The position numbers were made by a program, and so were the translations under genes. This document shows, one piece after another, positions 22,873-32,705 of a stretch of 64,000 nucleotides of DNA. Numbering within the stretch: the stretch's first letter is position 1; each line of letters starts with the position of its first letter. Under the pieces are notes generated by a model, which saw only the letters and a list, made by a program, of their open reading frames with translations, made no database searches and had not been told where the DNA came from. Origin of the DNA: Cepaea nemoralis (taxonomy: Eukaryota > Mollusca > Gastropoda > Stylommatophora > Helicidae); assembly GCA_014155875.1 (NCBI GenBank), contig JACEFZ010017449.1:898501-962500 (forward strand). Reading direction: 5' to 3'.

Positions 22873-24149
22873 GTCAATTTTCCTACGGAATGGCGAAGCC
22901 GGTTTCACCCGAAATCTCCTTCATCGCCTTTTACAAGTTACATGATGTTAATATTCCTTCCTTCCTTAGAATCCCAGTAAAACACGGGCGACATACAGGT
23001 AGGTTACAGTGTTAATATCCTTTGCTTCCCTTTATGATCCCAGTAACATAAGGGCACCCCATGTCCCTGCTCCAATGACAAACATTCAACTGTTGTATCC
23101 CCACATCCATATTGGCTGTAAATCTGTATCTTGGCCGCCCCTTTCCCCCTAAACCTCGATTTGCTGTATCTACGCATGTAAGCCTCCCTTTTAGGGTCCA
23201 TTCATTTAAGACATAGCTTCCCATAAAAATTCACTTGTAAAGAAAAAAAAAATTACAGGTAGCCTTTTTGTTTCTTTCAGCCGCATGTCGAGACAATTCA
23301 TTATTCCCGGAAGAAGAGAGAATTCGATATCCTTGAGCCCGTGTAACATAACACATAATTGAAAGGTATTTATAAGGCAGCTTGGTTCTTTAAATCTGTC
23401 CGACCCCTATCCTAGTTAAGATTCTAAAAGTGCCTGGTGTATCACAGATAAACAGCCACATGTATTTAACATACACAGCCGAAGTCTACTCCAATAAGGA
23501 CATTCCTGTGATGATACAAAAACGTACTTATAATATTCCAGATTTGAAATGCATTAAGGAAGTACAGGGTGTCCCTAAAGGTTATGTCGTTTCAAAATTT
23601 TATAAGTTTATCTTGTAAATCTTAGATCCGTTTACAATTTCATAAATTTATCTTGTAAACTTTAGATCCATTTCAAAATTTCATAAGTCTATCTGGTAAA
23701 CTTTAGATCCGTTTAAAAATTTAATAAGTTTGCCAAGTACTTCATGTCCAACATGAGGAAAATGTGTAAGAAAACCGTATACCAAAGCAAACTGAATATA
23801 AGTCCTCAACGGATCGCCCACCTGCCCGCCATAATGGACTGGAAATTCAGACTGTGTGGTCTGAGAAATGAAGCTTTATCTCATATCCCTTTCTTTAATG
23901 TGCGTATTGTGATGGCCATCTCTCCATTATTAGAGCTCCATTCCGTCTACCCAGATGCATTTGAACATCTTAAACAGTCTTACATATGCTGCTGAACTCC
24001 TATTTTAAATTATTTTATTCCTGATTGTTTCTGAGCCAGATGACATTTTGGCTTGAATCTTGGAGAAGCATGCCGTCTTTCTCCTAGTGTGAAGTGTTAT
24101 TTCATGTAGGTAGATCTATCGGACAATTGCTTGGCTGCTGGTATTGCTT
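22873..24149. other. Mostly unrecognised; one 45-bp triplication
   Basis: 23595-23735 holds three diverged copies of a 45-bp unit containing TTATCTTGTAAACTTTAGAT. Short frames at 23004-23224 (reverse) and 23744-23995 (forward) have no recognisable domain. I do not call a gene. Confidence 0.5.
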
Positions 24150-24520
24150 CTCCTACATCTCTCTGGACGGAATTGCGATAATTGTCACCTTAGCTTGCTG
24201 AAACAGGTGAACAACGAAAAAAATGATCCCTTCCAACTGTTCGTTCAGTGTCCAGAGTATTGCACACAATATACAAGTAATAATGTAGAGTATTACAAGA
24301 ACATTTCGTAGGAAGGAACCTGTCGTGAGCGTGTCTACCGTTAGAAGCATTACAGTTTTGTAGGTCTGAGTGCAAGGAGGGGGTGGGGGGAGGAATAGAT
24401 GGTCAGTCTTTCTCTCCTGTAAGAAACGACGATATCGGGTATCGAACACTTCTCCGTCAAGCACTGATGCCATTGTCTCCGCTATGCCAGTACCAGACCG
24501 CTTTGCAGAAAGAGACTGAG
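24150..24520 (-). mobile_element. SINE-4 candidate (tRNA head)
   Basis: On the reverse strand an A-box (TGGCATAGCGG, 24489-24479) and B-box (GTTCGATACCC, 24447-24437) are spaced as in a tRNA. The following 280 bp are non-tRNA body. The upstream piece GTCTCTTTCTGCAAAGCGG does not complete a cloverleaf I can draw, so a functional tRNA gene is unlikely. I see no other copy in this window. Confidence 0.5.
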
Positions 24521-24639
24521 CCATACACGATAAAACTCAGTTCATGAAGTCGATCCTCTCGCACTTAAATCTCATTTTAAACGGATAAGAAACAGACGAA
24601 TTATCAGTAGAACATAATTGAGAAGACCGGTCTTTTCTA

Positions 24640-25640
24640 AATGAAGTCAATGAACTATATCAAGCATGTGAAAAAAAACTTAAGACACCCTGGCCAAATG
24701 GAATCACAATAATGGAATTAGATGAAATAGGAGACGTTTGAATAGAAATACACACTAAATTGTTAAATCACACTAACTGGTAAATGATATTTACATCTAA
24801 GGGTATATGCCTGATGATGTGCTGAAATCTGTATTTATAATTTTTCCCAAAAGACCAGACAACTGAAAGCGAATCATTTGGATCAATCGAGCTCTCAAGC
24901 CATCTCACCAAACTGATGTTCAGAATTATAATGTGCAGTAGAAAAAATAGTGAAAATCACAACTTATATCTTAACATAGCAAAAACAAAGATAATGCATA
25001 CAGATAAAACTACTATGGAGAAAGAAATATATGTTAATGAGGAAAGACTGGAGGTAGTGGAAAATTTTGAAAATCTTGGGTCATTGATTATCAACAATGG
25101 TGAGACAATTAAAGAAATTAAACGACGACTATAAATTGCTCTTCAAAGACTAAAACAACTGAATAAATTATGGAGTGGGACAGACAGAACTACAAAAATT
25201 AGATTTTTAAGAGCATGCATCTTTCCCATTGCAACATACGCACGTGAGACCAGGACACTTACTAAACAAACTGAACAGTGCATAAATACCTTTGAATATA
25301 AATGTTATAGACTAGCTCTAAGAATATCTTGGGTAAAGAAAAGAACAAATGCATCCATACTTCAAAAGCGGAATACTGAAGAGGGTTGGCTATTAAAGAC
25401 GATAAAACAAAGAAAATTGATATATTTTGGTCACTTGAAACGTCATGAAAGTTTGGAGAGAACAATAATGGAGGGGAATATGCCTGGGAAGAGAGGAAGA
25501 GGAAGGCCAAAGATACGACGGGTGCAGGATGTGGCGGATGATCTCCAGATGGGTGTATCAGACGCGAGACATCTTGCTTGTGATCGAGAAGTTTTCCTGA
25601 AGTTTTTCTGCAGAGGACATGCTACTGAATGAATGATTGA
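24640..25640 (+). pseudogene. LINE polyprotein relic (reverse-transcriptase C-terminal half)
   Basis: Forward translation in several frames gives KTKIMHTDKTTMEKEIYVN, then VVENFENLGSLIINNG, IFPIATYARETRTLTKQTEQ, CYRLALRISWVKKRTN and KLIYFGHLKRHESLERTIME followed by GKRGRGRPKIRRVQDVADDL. These are the thumb and connection blocks that follow the YADD palm in many LINEs (F.YLGS.I...G, LLYGCE.W, GH..R). The palm itself is missing or unreadable here. Stops and shifts show it is dead. A tail of (TGAA)n at 25628-25655 fits an RTE-like 3' end. Confidence 0.78.
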
Positions 25641-25659
25641 ATGAATGAATGAGTAGAAG

Positions 25660-26390
25660 AAATAAATAAAAAGATAGAAATTGGTGAATATTATGGAATT
25701 GTCGAAGGGAAAGTTACAAACAATAAAAAATACATTTTAGGAACATTACATCAATAGAGAGACAGAAAATCATACACTTAGGCCAGTGGTTCTCAACCTA
25801 TTTTGGCCCATGCCCCCTTTCGCCATATTTTCAGAACGTCATCCCCCCTCCCCCTTTTGTATTTCCTACCTTAAAATTTGCACCTACACAGTATACGTAA
25901 TAATGGAAGCACATACTAAAACAAGTCTCGACGTTCACACAAAACGTGATTTATGTGTCTATTTATGTTATAAAATGAATTTTAGAAGGGTGAGACGTAC
26001 AGAACCGTAAAGTATGAAGGGAAAAACGATATCAAGTAATCGGTTTTTGTATTAACGCGGTCTTGAAATAATCTTCATTCCCCCCGCCCCCCATGGAAAC
26101 CCCAAAATTCCCCCTGGGAGGGGGGGGGGGAAATTCCCCACCGGTTGAGAACCACTGACTTAAGCTGTATAAATTACACTAAGGCTTATGATAAAGCGAA
26201 ACATGATGAAATGATCAAAATGTTGGAAGATATCAAATGTGATGAGAAAGATTGCAGAATCATAAAATAATATTTACTGGAAACTGTTGCCAACAATTAA
26301 AATGGGAAGTTATGATCGTAATTATGGACAGATAAAACAATGAAAAAGACAAGGATGTGTTTTATAACAGTATCGCTTCTCCCTATATCA
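25660..26390 (+). pseudogene. LINE reverse-transcriptase fragment split by a hAT MITE
   Basis: Left part (25670-25783) reads EIGEYYGIVEGKVTNNKKYI; right part (26158-26390) reads INYTKAYDKAKHDEMIKMLE. Joined by position they correspond to -EQCGFVEGKGT.....FIDYTKAFDKV-, the fingers/palm start of the LINE seen at 49700-50990. The intervening 374 bp is a DNA transposon. Many stops; non-functional. Confidence 0.75.
25784..26157. mobile_element. hAT-type MITE, 374 bp
   Basis: It begins CAGTGGTTCTCAACC and ends with the perfect inverse GGTTGAGAACCACTG, the classic hAT terminus. ACTTAGGC before and ACTTAAGC after form the 8-bp target duplication with one mismatch. The body is C/G-rich with no coding sequence, hence non-autonomous. 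It interrupts a LINE. Confidence 0.92.
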
Positions 26391-26448
26391 GTGTTTCCCA
26401 ACCTTTTTTGTGCTATGCCCCACCTAAGCCTTTCTAAAATTCTCGTGT

Positions 26449-26484
<36 letters not shown>

Positions 26485-26760
26485 AACATATGGCATCATT
26501 TTTAATATTCAAAAATTGAAATGCTCACTAAAGAAACTTGAATTTTTTTTTTTTAGAAGGGCTCACGGTTCCCAGAGGGGCCAGAGCCCCCCCCCCCCCC
26601 CCCCCCCCCCCCGGTCCTACGTCCCTGTGTGTCAGGTGCATTTTTTGTTTGTTTTGTTTGGCGGTTACCCCAGACAAGCTGATTCCCCCGCCTCCCCCTT
26701 AGCTTGTGTGGACCCTTAGTCTCACTGTGAGCTATTGCCCACAGTGGTCCACCAGGCCCA
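26388..26760 (+). mobile_element. hAT-like left end, with two poly-C runs
   Basis: It starts CAGTGTTTCCCAACC, a typical hAT end. I find no matching GGTTGGGAAACACTG to the right, so it is truncated or its right end has decayed. Poly-C runs at about 26450-26482 and 26587-26612 may be collapsed or expanded in assembly. Confidence 0.5.
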
Positions 26761-26825
26761 CATCTAAGGTGAAGATATGTGATGGGTGTTTATTTAATCA
26801 TCCCAATCACAACAGCAAAGAAGGT

Positions 26826-27040
26826 TGGTATGGCCGAATTGATAAGAGCACCCGCTCTTAAACCAGACCGTCCAGTTTGCTGATGCTAAGGTAGCGGGTT
26901 ACACCCCTGAAAAGGTCAGTTGGACTAAAATGTTGACTTCTAGTCCTAGACTTGGGGACGTAAAGTACAAGTACCTCTGAAGTCGGAGTGGGTTCGCCTA
27001 AAGGCGAGGGATACTATTATAAGGGAAAACTAATCCACAT
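26826..27040 (+). mobile_element. tRNA-derived SINE-like element
   Basis: GGTATGGCCGAATTGATAAG gives an A-box, and GGGTTACACCCC about 60 nt later a degenerate B-box. The head resembles a tRNA of the lysine/serine type used by several molluscan SINEs. No second copy in the window. 27041-27204 shows nothing else. Confidence 0.5.
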
Positions 27041-27204
27041 GCAAAAGCCAGTGTACTAGAAGTAGTAGCACGTGTATGGACTACGTTTGAGTTCAAAGCC
27101 AGCGACAATCTCCCAAGGCAGCAAAGGACATCAAGAAACTCAAGTTCAGCACTGTCCAGATTTGATCATTCGGTTACAATTTTCTTTGGGAAGGGACAAT
27201 CCAC

Positions 27205-28260
27205 TTTTGTGAACTCTCCTTTGCCGCCTCCTTTGCCATGCATGGCAGGCTGTACTGTTACTATGTTTCTATACGCCAACTCAGAGGCGGACATGCAACA
27301 TAATGTTTTAGCTTTCTCACATGCCTGTGCCAACTTTGGGCTCAATATCAACTTGGAGAAGACTGTAGTTATGTGCCAGCCAGCTCCAGGGAATAATCAC
27401 ACTGTGCCGAATATCAAAGTGAATGATCATAGACTAAGTGTTGGGACAAATTTACCTATCTTGGCAGCACTGTGTCACAAGCTGCCACAATCGATGACGA
27501 AGTGAATGCAAGAATCTCCAAGGCCAGTGCAGCCTTTGGCAGACTGTACAAGAATGTATGGGACAGAACTGGAATAAGCCTGCAAACAAAGCTAAAAGTC
27601 TACAAAGCAGTTGTATTATCCACACTGCTATATGCTTGTGAAACCTGGACTGTTTATCAGCGACACGCTAGGAAATTAAACCACTTCCACACAGTCTGCC
27701 TAAGGAAGCTACTGAAGATTAAATGGCAAGACAAGATTCCAGACACTGAAGTCCTAGAAAGAGCATCCATGCCCAGTATACACACTCTACTGATGAAGAA
27801 TCAGATTCGCTTGGCTGGTCACTTGACTCGCATGCCAGATCACAGGCTCCTTAAACGAATTTTTTTACAGCGAACTGCGTTGTGGTAAACGCTCCCAAGG
27901 TGGCCAGAGGAAACGTTTTAAAGACACTGAAAATTTCACTGAATGCTTTTGGAATTCATCATGACACCTGGGAGGCTGCAGCCAGAGACCGAAATTCGTG
28001 GCGTGCATCATTGCGCAAAGGTGCAGTCATATGTGAGGCAACCAGGACTGCAAGAGCTGTGAAGAAAAGGCAGGACAGAAAAACCACTGCAGGAAATCCT
28101 CCTCCAGAGACGCCAAGCATTCTTTGTCCACATTGTCAAAGAACATTTCGAGCCAAAATAGGCCTTATCAGCCATCTTAGAACCCAAGGCTCCACACCTT
28201 CAACCCCACTGGATGAATTGAATGGTCATCATCATTCTTGATGGACAAACAACATGTTTC
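27205..28260 (+). pseudogene. LINE-A-related polyprotein relic with C2H2-like end
   Basis: Three frames together give the palm-to-end part of a LINE polyprotein. FLYANSEADMQHNVLAFSHA stands where YADD..A.SE would be; then LNINLEKTVVMCQPAPG, a shift near 27435, DKFTYLGSTVSQAATIDDEV, VYKAVVLSTLLYACETWTVY, RLAGHLTRMPDHRLLKRI, a shift near 27870, and HDTWEAAARDRNSWRASLRK. The end is CPHCQRTFRAKIGLISHLRT, a CX2CX12HX4-type finger found at the C-terminus of this LINE group, and the final residues GHHHS precede the stop. At least three frameshifts; dead. It is not a host zinc-finger gene. Confidence 0.88.
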
Positions 28261-28404
28261 TCTTATGACGCCCGGTAACACACGGTGGACATACCATGTA
28301 GTAAACTACAAAAGAAGAAGCGGAAGTAGCACAGTGTGAGATGGAATTAAAAATAGATTACACCAACCAGTTATTTAAGGTATTTGAATAAAATTAAACA
28401 AAAT

Positions 28405-28650
28405 TTAGTTGCATATCCTATACAGGACGTAGAAGTCATCACCAGCATTTGTTGGCTGTTCGTGGTTCCTGTGCAAGTTTACATTCAATAGTTTGTCATT
28501 GCTTTTTGAACGACCGGCACACATACCATTTCATAAATAAACCAAGAAAATGCGGACTGCTGCCAAATCTCCCACATATGTATTTCGAATGCGGGTATGC
28601 GGGATTAAGAACTGCATCCGTAACTCCTTCGCCACGGAATAAAATAGATA
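28405..28650 (-). mobile_element. SINE-1 copy, reverse
   Basis: Starts GCATATCCTATACAGG and carries GCAAGTTTACATTCAATAGT and TTGTCATTGCTTTTTGAACG. It belongs to the same subfamily as 5419-5660 and ends with a similar AATAAAATAGATAA. Confidence 0.8.
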
Positions 28651-28819
28651 ATTGTTTAAGATATAAACAAACAAAACCAAGATAAAGTTATTTGCTTGGC
28701 TCGATCAGAGTATATGACATTGGTGGATGCCAATGACAATACAGAGGCATACAAGCTAGTGGGTAAAAAACGAAGACGTTACAGAAACAGCTACATGACA
28801 TACACAATGAAAACTGTTA

Positions 28820-29015
28820 GATGAAGCATGTGAGACGTCCGACAGTGCGACTTGGTGGAAATGACCATGTGTTCACATGCATCCATTACGGACGAACATT
28901 CACCCCGTGAACTGGTCTGATCAGTCACATTCGCTACCGCCATGGGTTGTAGTTTTTGTGCCTTTTGTAAAGCACAATGTCACAAACTATCGTCTGCCAA
29001 GACGGCAAGGTTGTA
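28820..29015 (+). mobile_element. LINE-A 3' terminal fragment
   Basis: Contains ATGACCATGTGTTCACATGC, TGGTCTGATCAGTCACATTC, and the non-coding terminus CAAACTATCGTCTGCCAAGA followed by CGGCAAGG. It corresponds to the last 190 bp of the copy at 47686-48106. Confidence 0.82.
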
Positions 29016-29169
29016 GTCAATCAGTTAGGTATATGTGACTCCTGCGAAAAAAAAAGTGAGAGATAATAAACACAGACACAAAGCACATAGCTTACAGCGA
29101 AGGCAAATCCGGCTAACGGAAATCACAGTCATATCAAACGTTATAAGAACTTTGCGCATAACATAGTCA

Positions 29170-29580
29170 GCACAGGCATTGAAGCTTAGATTGTGAGGAG
29201 AGCTGCAGAAAATTGCCGAGAATTGGGGATGGTAGAATGGCTTGGTCCGAGGACTTCAGCACCGGTCTTTGGGCTGGCTAGCCCGATGATGATGATAATA
29301 ATCATGATGATGATGACGATAATAATGATGATGATAATGATAATGATGATGATGATAATGATAATCATGATGTTCATGTGGTTGATGCTGATAATAATAA
29401 TGATGATGATAATGATGATAATGATAATGATGATGATGTTGATGATAATAATGATGATGATGACGATGTTTTTATTGTTGATGATGACAGTGACGATAAT
29501 AATAATAATAATAATAATAATAATTATTATTATTATTATTATTAATATTAATTAATTAATATTAATAATATTAATCATAA
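29170..29580 (+). repeat. LINE-like 3' end and (GAT/AAT)n microsatellite with hairpin
   Basis: 29190-29282 may encode the end of a LINE protein (RAAENCRELGMVEW), followed by (ATG)n as a tail. 29283-29500 is mixed GAT/AAT repeat. At 29498-29545 an (AAT)n run meets an (ATT)n run and continues into AATATTAATTAATTAATATT, a perfect self-complementary fold. Confidence 0.7.
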
Positions 29581-29589
29581 TAAATCATG

Positions 29590-30180
29590 AATTTGAAACA
29601 AAGTACAAGGTTAACTTCACACAGACTTGTGTTTCATTGTATAATATGCAACCACATTGTTCTCAAATAATTGAATCATTAGCAGCAGGCGCCCTGTCAG
29701 ATGACGTTGGTGTTCATTCCTCTACAAGATCTCGGTTCTGGGTGTTCTAGAACAACTGCCTCCGGGAAATGTCTCACGGAACATCCCAACAGCACCTCCA
29801 CCTGTTAGACGATGGGAAACACTCGACGGTGTGGCAAACGCAGCTCAGGTGAGTCAGTATACACCGGGATAAGTGGGCAACTCTGCAGATGAGCAGAGCA
29901 GGGCAATGACTTGTCCTATCAATCGGAAATGGCTGTCAAAGGCAGAGGTAACATACCATCTTGAGGATGTTGAAGGTAAAGGAAAACCACCATATTATCT
30001 TCCAAGATTTTGTGAATTTCCGCAGATATAAATCAGCCATCATGAATATCTTTGACAAATCATAATTGCATTTCATTTTTCTTTTGATAAAAGCTCAGTG
30101 AATACAATTTCATAGTCATTTCTGTCCAGTTTGTGTTAATAGACTTTGGAAAATGAAAAGTATCTCATAATAAGTCATAT
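29590..30180. other. Unrecognised
   Basis: No open frame of note. 29680-29990 has a GC-richer, transposon-leader-like appearance but I cannot match it. Confidence 0.45.
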
Positions 30181-30184
30181 CATT

Positions 30185-30542
30185 GAATATCAGAATGAGA
30201 ATACTGGCATGGTATATAGTACTCATTTTGATGTATGGCAGTGGATCCACTGAGACGTGAATGAATAACTTAGGAAGAGCTTGGAAGGACCGAGATGTGA
30301 TTATTGAGACAAATGGTGCGAACTCCTCGGACTACCAGGGTAACTAACAACAATTGCCATGAAGAGACAAATTAAACTAGAACATTATATACAATTATAA
30401 GAAAGCGACAAACAGCATTATTTGGTCGTGTAATGAGAAAAGAGGTGTCGGAGGACATCTGTGACGACTGTCAGGTTTGAGTTAGGAGGAGAACGGAGCT
30501 CTTATGGGTTACACCCGTGTGCCCTGATGTTGACCCATCGAT
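30185..30542 (+). pseudogene. LINE 3' relic with (TAAAC)n tail
   Basis: Forward frames give RILAWYIVLILMYGS (for VLLYGCE) and, in another frame, LFGRVMRKEVSEDICDDCQV (for the GH..RK block). The non-coding end TTGACCCATCGATTAAAC runs into TAAAC repeats. It is the C-terminal end of a LINE, heavily decayed. Its tail provides the landing site of the rDNA chimera next door. Confidence 0.6.
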
Positions 30543-30562
30543 TAAACTAAACTAAACTAAAC
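30543..30562. repeat. (TAAAC)4, left flank of rDNA chimera
   Basis: Four perfect TAAAC units immediately before the pre-rRNA-like sequence. The same pentamer resumes at 32706. Confidence 0.95.
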
Positions 30563-30977
30563 GTGGGGCTGGTCTGGTTCGCTAGATCAGTTCCGCGTCT
30601 AGCGTCCGTTGTCTCGGATGGCTGTGTGAGGTGCACCAAAATGGGATCTTCCCAGCCAACGTGAGTTAGCGAGGCAGGCGTTTCAAGAATGTAACCGCAT
30701 CGTGCAGCCAGGGTCGTGGTTTGAGCGGGCAAAAGAGCAAAATTTGTACGACCGTTCGACAAAGTCTCGATAAGCGCACATTCTCTCTCGATGAGTAGTG
30801 GGCCTGCAGTCAGTAAGCTGGTATAGCTTTTTTTTCGGTCAGTCCTGCCGGCGTAGCTTGAAAGCTCGTCGGTAGGCGTCCAGTGGTTTTGCATGTATCA
30901 CCTTGTACCGGGAGGGCGCGCTTTAGCGATGCTACTCTTGGCTTGCGTGTGCGTGAATAGTCCGTCTGTCCGATAGA
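30563..30977 (+). other. Probable 5' external transcribed spacer of pre-rRNA
   Basis: It directly adjoins the 18S 5' end, has no repeats or coding potential and is GC-rich. Spacer identity is inferred from position only. If the insertion copied a whole RNA polymerase I transcript, 30563 could lie at or near the rRNA transcription start. Confidence 0.6.
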
Positions 30978-31324
30978 TATCTGGTTGATCCTGCCAGTAG
31001 TCATATGCTTGTCTCAAAGATTAAGCCATGCATGTCTAAGTTCACACTGTCTCACGGTGAAACCGCGAATGGCTCATTAAATCAGTCGAGGTTCCTTAGA
31101 TGACACGATCCTACTTGGATAACTGTGGCAATTCTAGAGCTAATACATGCTTACCAAGCTCCGACCCTCGCGGAAAGAGCGCTTTTATTAGTTCAAAACC
31201 AATCGTCGTTGCCCTTCGCGGGGCGCGGCGTTCCCACTGGTGACTCTGGATAACTTTGTGCTGATCGCATGGCCTTACGTGCCGGCGACGTATCTTTCAA
31301 ATGTCTGCCCTATCAAATGTCGAT
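30978..31324 (+). rRNA. 18S rRNA, 5' fragment (first 347 nt)
   Basis: Starts TATCTGGTTGATCCTGCCAG, the universal eukaryotic 18S 5' end, and continues through CATGCATGTCTAAGTTCACA, AACCGCGAATGGCTCATTAA, AATTCTAGAGCTAATACATG, and TATCTTTCAAATGTCTGCCC to ATCAAATGTCGAT. Conservation is high with no obvious indels. It stops where intact 18S would continue GGTA...; the GG is shared with the insert. A fragment this short cannot make a functional small-subunit rRNA. Variable stretches look molluscan to me. Confidence 0.96.
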
Positions 31325-31457
31325 GGCTCCCCCGATGTGTCTCCACCTTGCCGTGGTGGGGGAGCTTGCGTGTCCCATCGACCCCATGTGCTTGCCGATG
31401 GATGAAAACTACATATCGGACGGCTCGTGGGATAGGGACCAGACTAAGAGAGACACA
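31325..31457 (+). ncRNA. Candidate HDV-like self-cleaving ribozyme
   Basis: Manual folding gives every helix of the HDV double pseudoknot in correct order. P1: 31325-31332 (GGCTCCCC) with 31359-31366 (GGGGAGCT), the first pair being G-U as in HDV. J1/2: CGA. P2: 31336-31343 (TGTGTCTC) with 31450-31457 (GAGACACA), 8 perfect pairs. P3: CACC 31344-31347 with GGTG 31355-31358, directly between P2 and P1; L3 TTGCCGT. P1.1: possible GC (31350-31351) with GC (31368-31369). P4: GTCCC 31372-31376 with GGGAC 31435-31439, enclosing a CCATCG/CGATGG hairpin. J4/2 offers catalytic C candidates at 31440 and 31444 in CNRA contexts. Predicted cleavage is 5' of G31325, the 18S junction. J4/2 is a little long, the main weakness. 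Confidence 0.72.
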
Positions 31458-32705
31458 ACCTGCTGCTCTGCAGGTAAGACTGAGGATAGCAGTCAAAATC
31501 AGGCAAACGATCCCTAAAATCTCAGTCCGGACATAACCTCTAAGGCTCCCATCCGAGGTGTATGGCTGAACGTCTCTAAGCCATAAACTCTCGGAAGTGA
31601 GAGCCTGGCCGACAAAAACCTACATCAAAATTGTGATGATGTGCTGAGAACGCTACATGCTCGGCGCAGATTCGTTCGATGGCTCTTAGCTGGGGGATAT
31701 GAGGTATCCCCGGATGAAAGGGCCTGACCGTTACTCGCCCACAGACGCACGGAGGTAAGGTGCTGAGCCGGCAGCACATGTAGCCTACCTCGTGAGCGAG
31801 TACAAAAGGTGGAAAAACACCTCGGTCGCACGTCCCGCAGACGTCCGATAGTCTGTAACCATACTCATGGAGTGAGTGTAGTCAAAGGTGGAAAATTGTC
31901 TCGTTGACACGAAATGGAACGCCTGTCTTGCGAATCCATTACGTGGCAGCCCGAAGCGAAAGCTTGCTGTGTGGAAGCCGAAACAAGAGTCTCGAAACCC
32001 GAGGAAGGCTAACCTCATTAAAAAATGCCCGCCGGAAGCCGGAAGTGTCGTCCTACGGGTGGCAAACTAAAAATTGACACTACGCAATTACGTCCGAGTG
32101 AAATGTCTCGTCCGAATGTCTCTCGTGCTAGGAACAGCTCTGACTACCTAGTTTCCGAATGCCGCTCTTGTTCGGAACAGCTCTGACTAGGTAGTTTTCC
32201 GAATGTCTGTCGTGCCTGGAACAGCTCTGACGGGCGCAACGACAAGCACATGTCCGAAAACTCGCTGAGTGGATGCCGTCTGCAAACCTGTCTGGTTTGT
32301 GCGGGAATGGCCCGGGGCAAACGAAATGACCAATATATTGAAGTGAGGATTTAAAGCAGCCATGAGCAGGACGTGACGATTTCCCTCGGTGAGCCCAGAT
32401 CCAGGGCGTTATGTGTCGGCCCTGCAACTATGGAAGCAACCTTGGATGGCGGAAAATGCTATGGACTGTCCCTGCCTTCCTTTGAGGGATGACCGTTGTC
32501 TTCGACCGTTCCAACTTGGCCAGCATGGTTGTAGATGGCACCACAAAAGTGAGAGTCTCCCAGGAATGCTACCTGGTCAAAAAAGCACGCTATTGTCGGA
32601 TGTGTTGGCCTACGGGTTTCGGCCCAAGGGCGCATAACAGACACACCACAATCACATCTGAAAAAAAAAAAAAACACTCCGGATGAACGAAAAGAAGAGA
32701 AGAAG
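31325..32705 (+). mobile_element. Non-coding derivative of an 18S-targeting non-LTR retrotransposon
   Basis: The segment begins with the ribozyme and ends past an A-run (about 32660-32673) and GAACGAAAAGAAGAGAAGAA. No frame exceeds about 100 codons, and none shows endonuclease or RT motifs. At 32125-32235 GGAACAGCTCTGAC occurs three times. A CCAGGAATGCTACCTGG hairpin lies at 32559-32575. R2-type elements have non-coding relatives (SIDEs) made of 5' and 3' ends only. R7 and R8 are known 18S-inserting families; I cannot say whether the site matches theirs. Confidence 0.55.

Larger units (their letters stand above)
30563..32705 (+). mobile_element. rDNA-retroelement chimera inserted in (TAAAC)n
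   Basis: Order: 415 bp ending precisely at the 18S 5' end (pre-rRNA leader), 347 bp of 18S, then about 1.38 kb of non-rRNA sequence starting with an HDV-like ribozyme fold. It is flanked on both sides by the same pentamer. 18S does not resume afterwards. The simplest reading is reverse transcription of a read-through rRNA/retrotransposon transcript into a TAAAC array. A rearranged genuine rDNA unit is the alternative. The segment is GC-richer than its neighbours. Confidence 0.75.

Noticed and set aside
26388..26760. Complete second hAT MITE
   Set aside because: Only the left end CAGTGTTTCCCAACC was found; no inverse right end or 8-bp duplication.
27882..28241. Host C2H2 zinc-finger gene
   Set aside because: The finger-like end follows LINE RT blocks in order and is a C-terminal part of the LINE polyprotein.
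31319..31381. Simple stem-loop GTCGATGG/CCATCGAC instead of a ribozyme
   Set aside because: It is a possible alternative pairing using the last 18S bases, but it cannot explain the 8-bp P2 or the exact P3-P1 adjacency. It is kept in mind as a competing fold before cleavage.
30563..32705. Functional rDNA unit
   Set aside because: Only the first 347 nt of 18S are present, with no 5.8S or 28S, and simple pentamer repeats on both sides.
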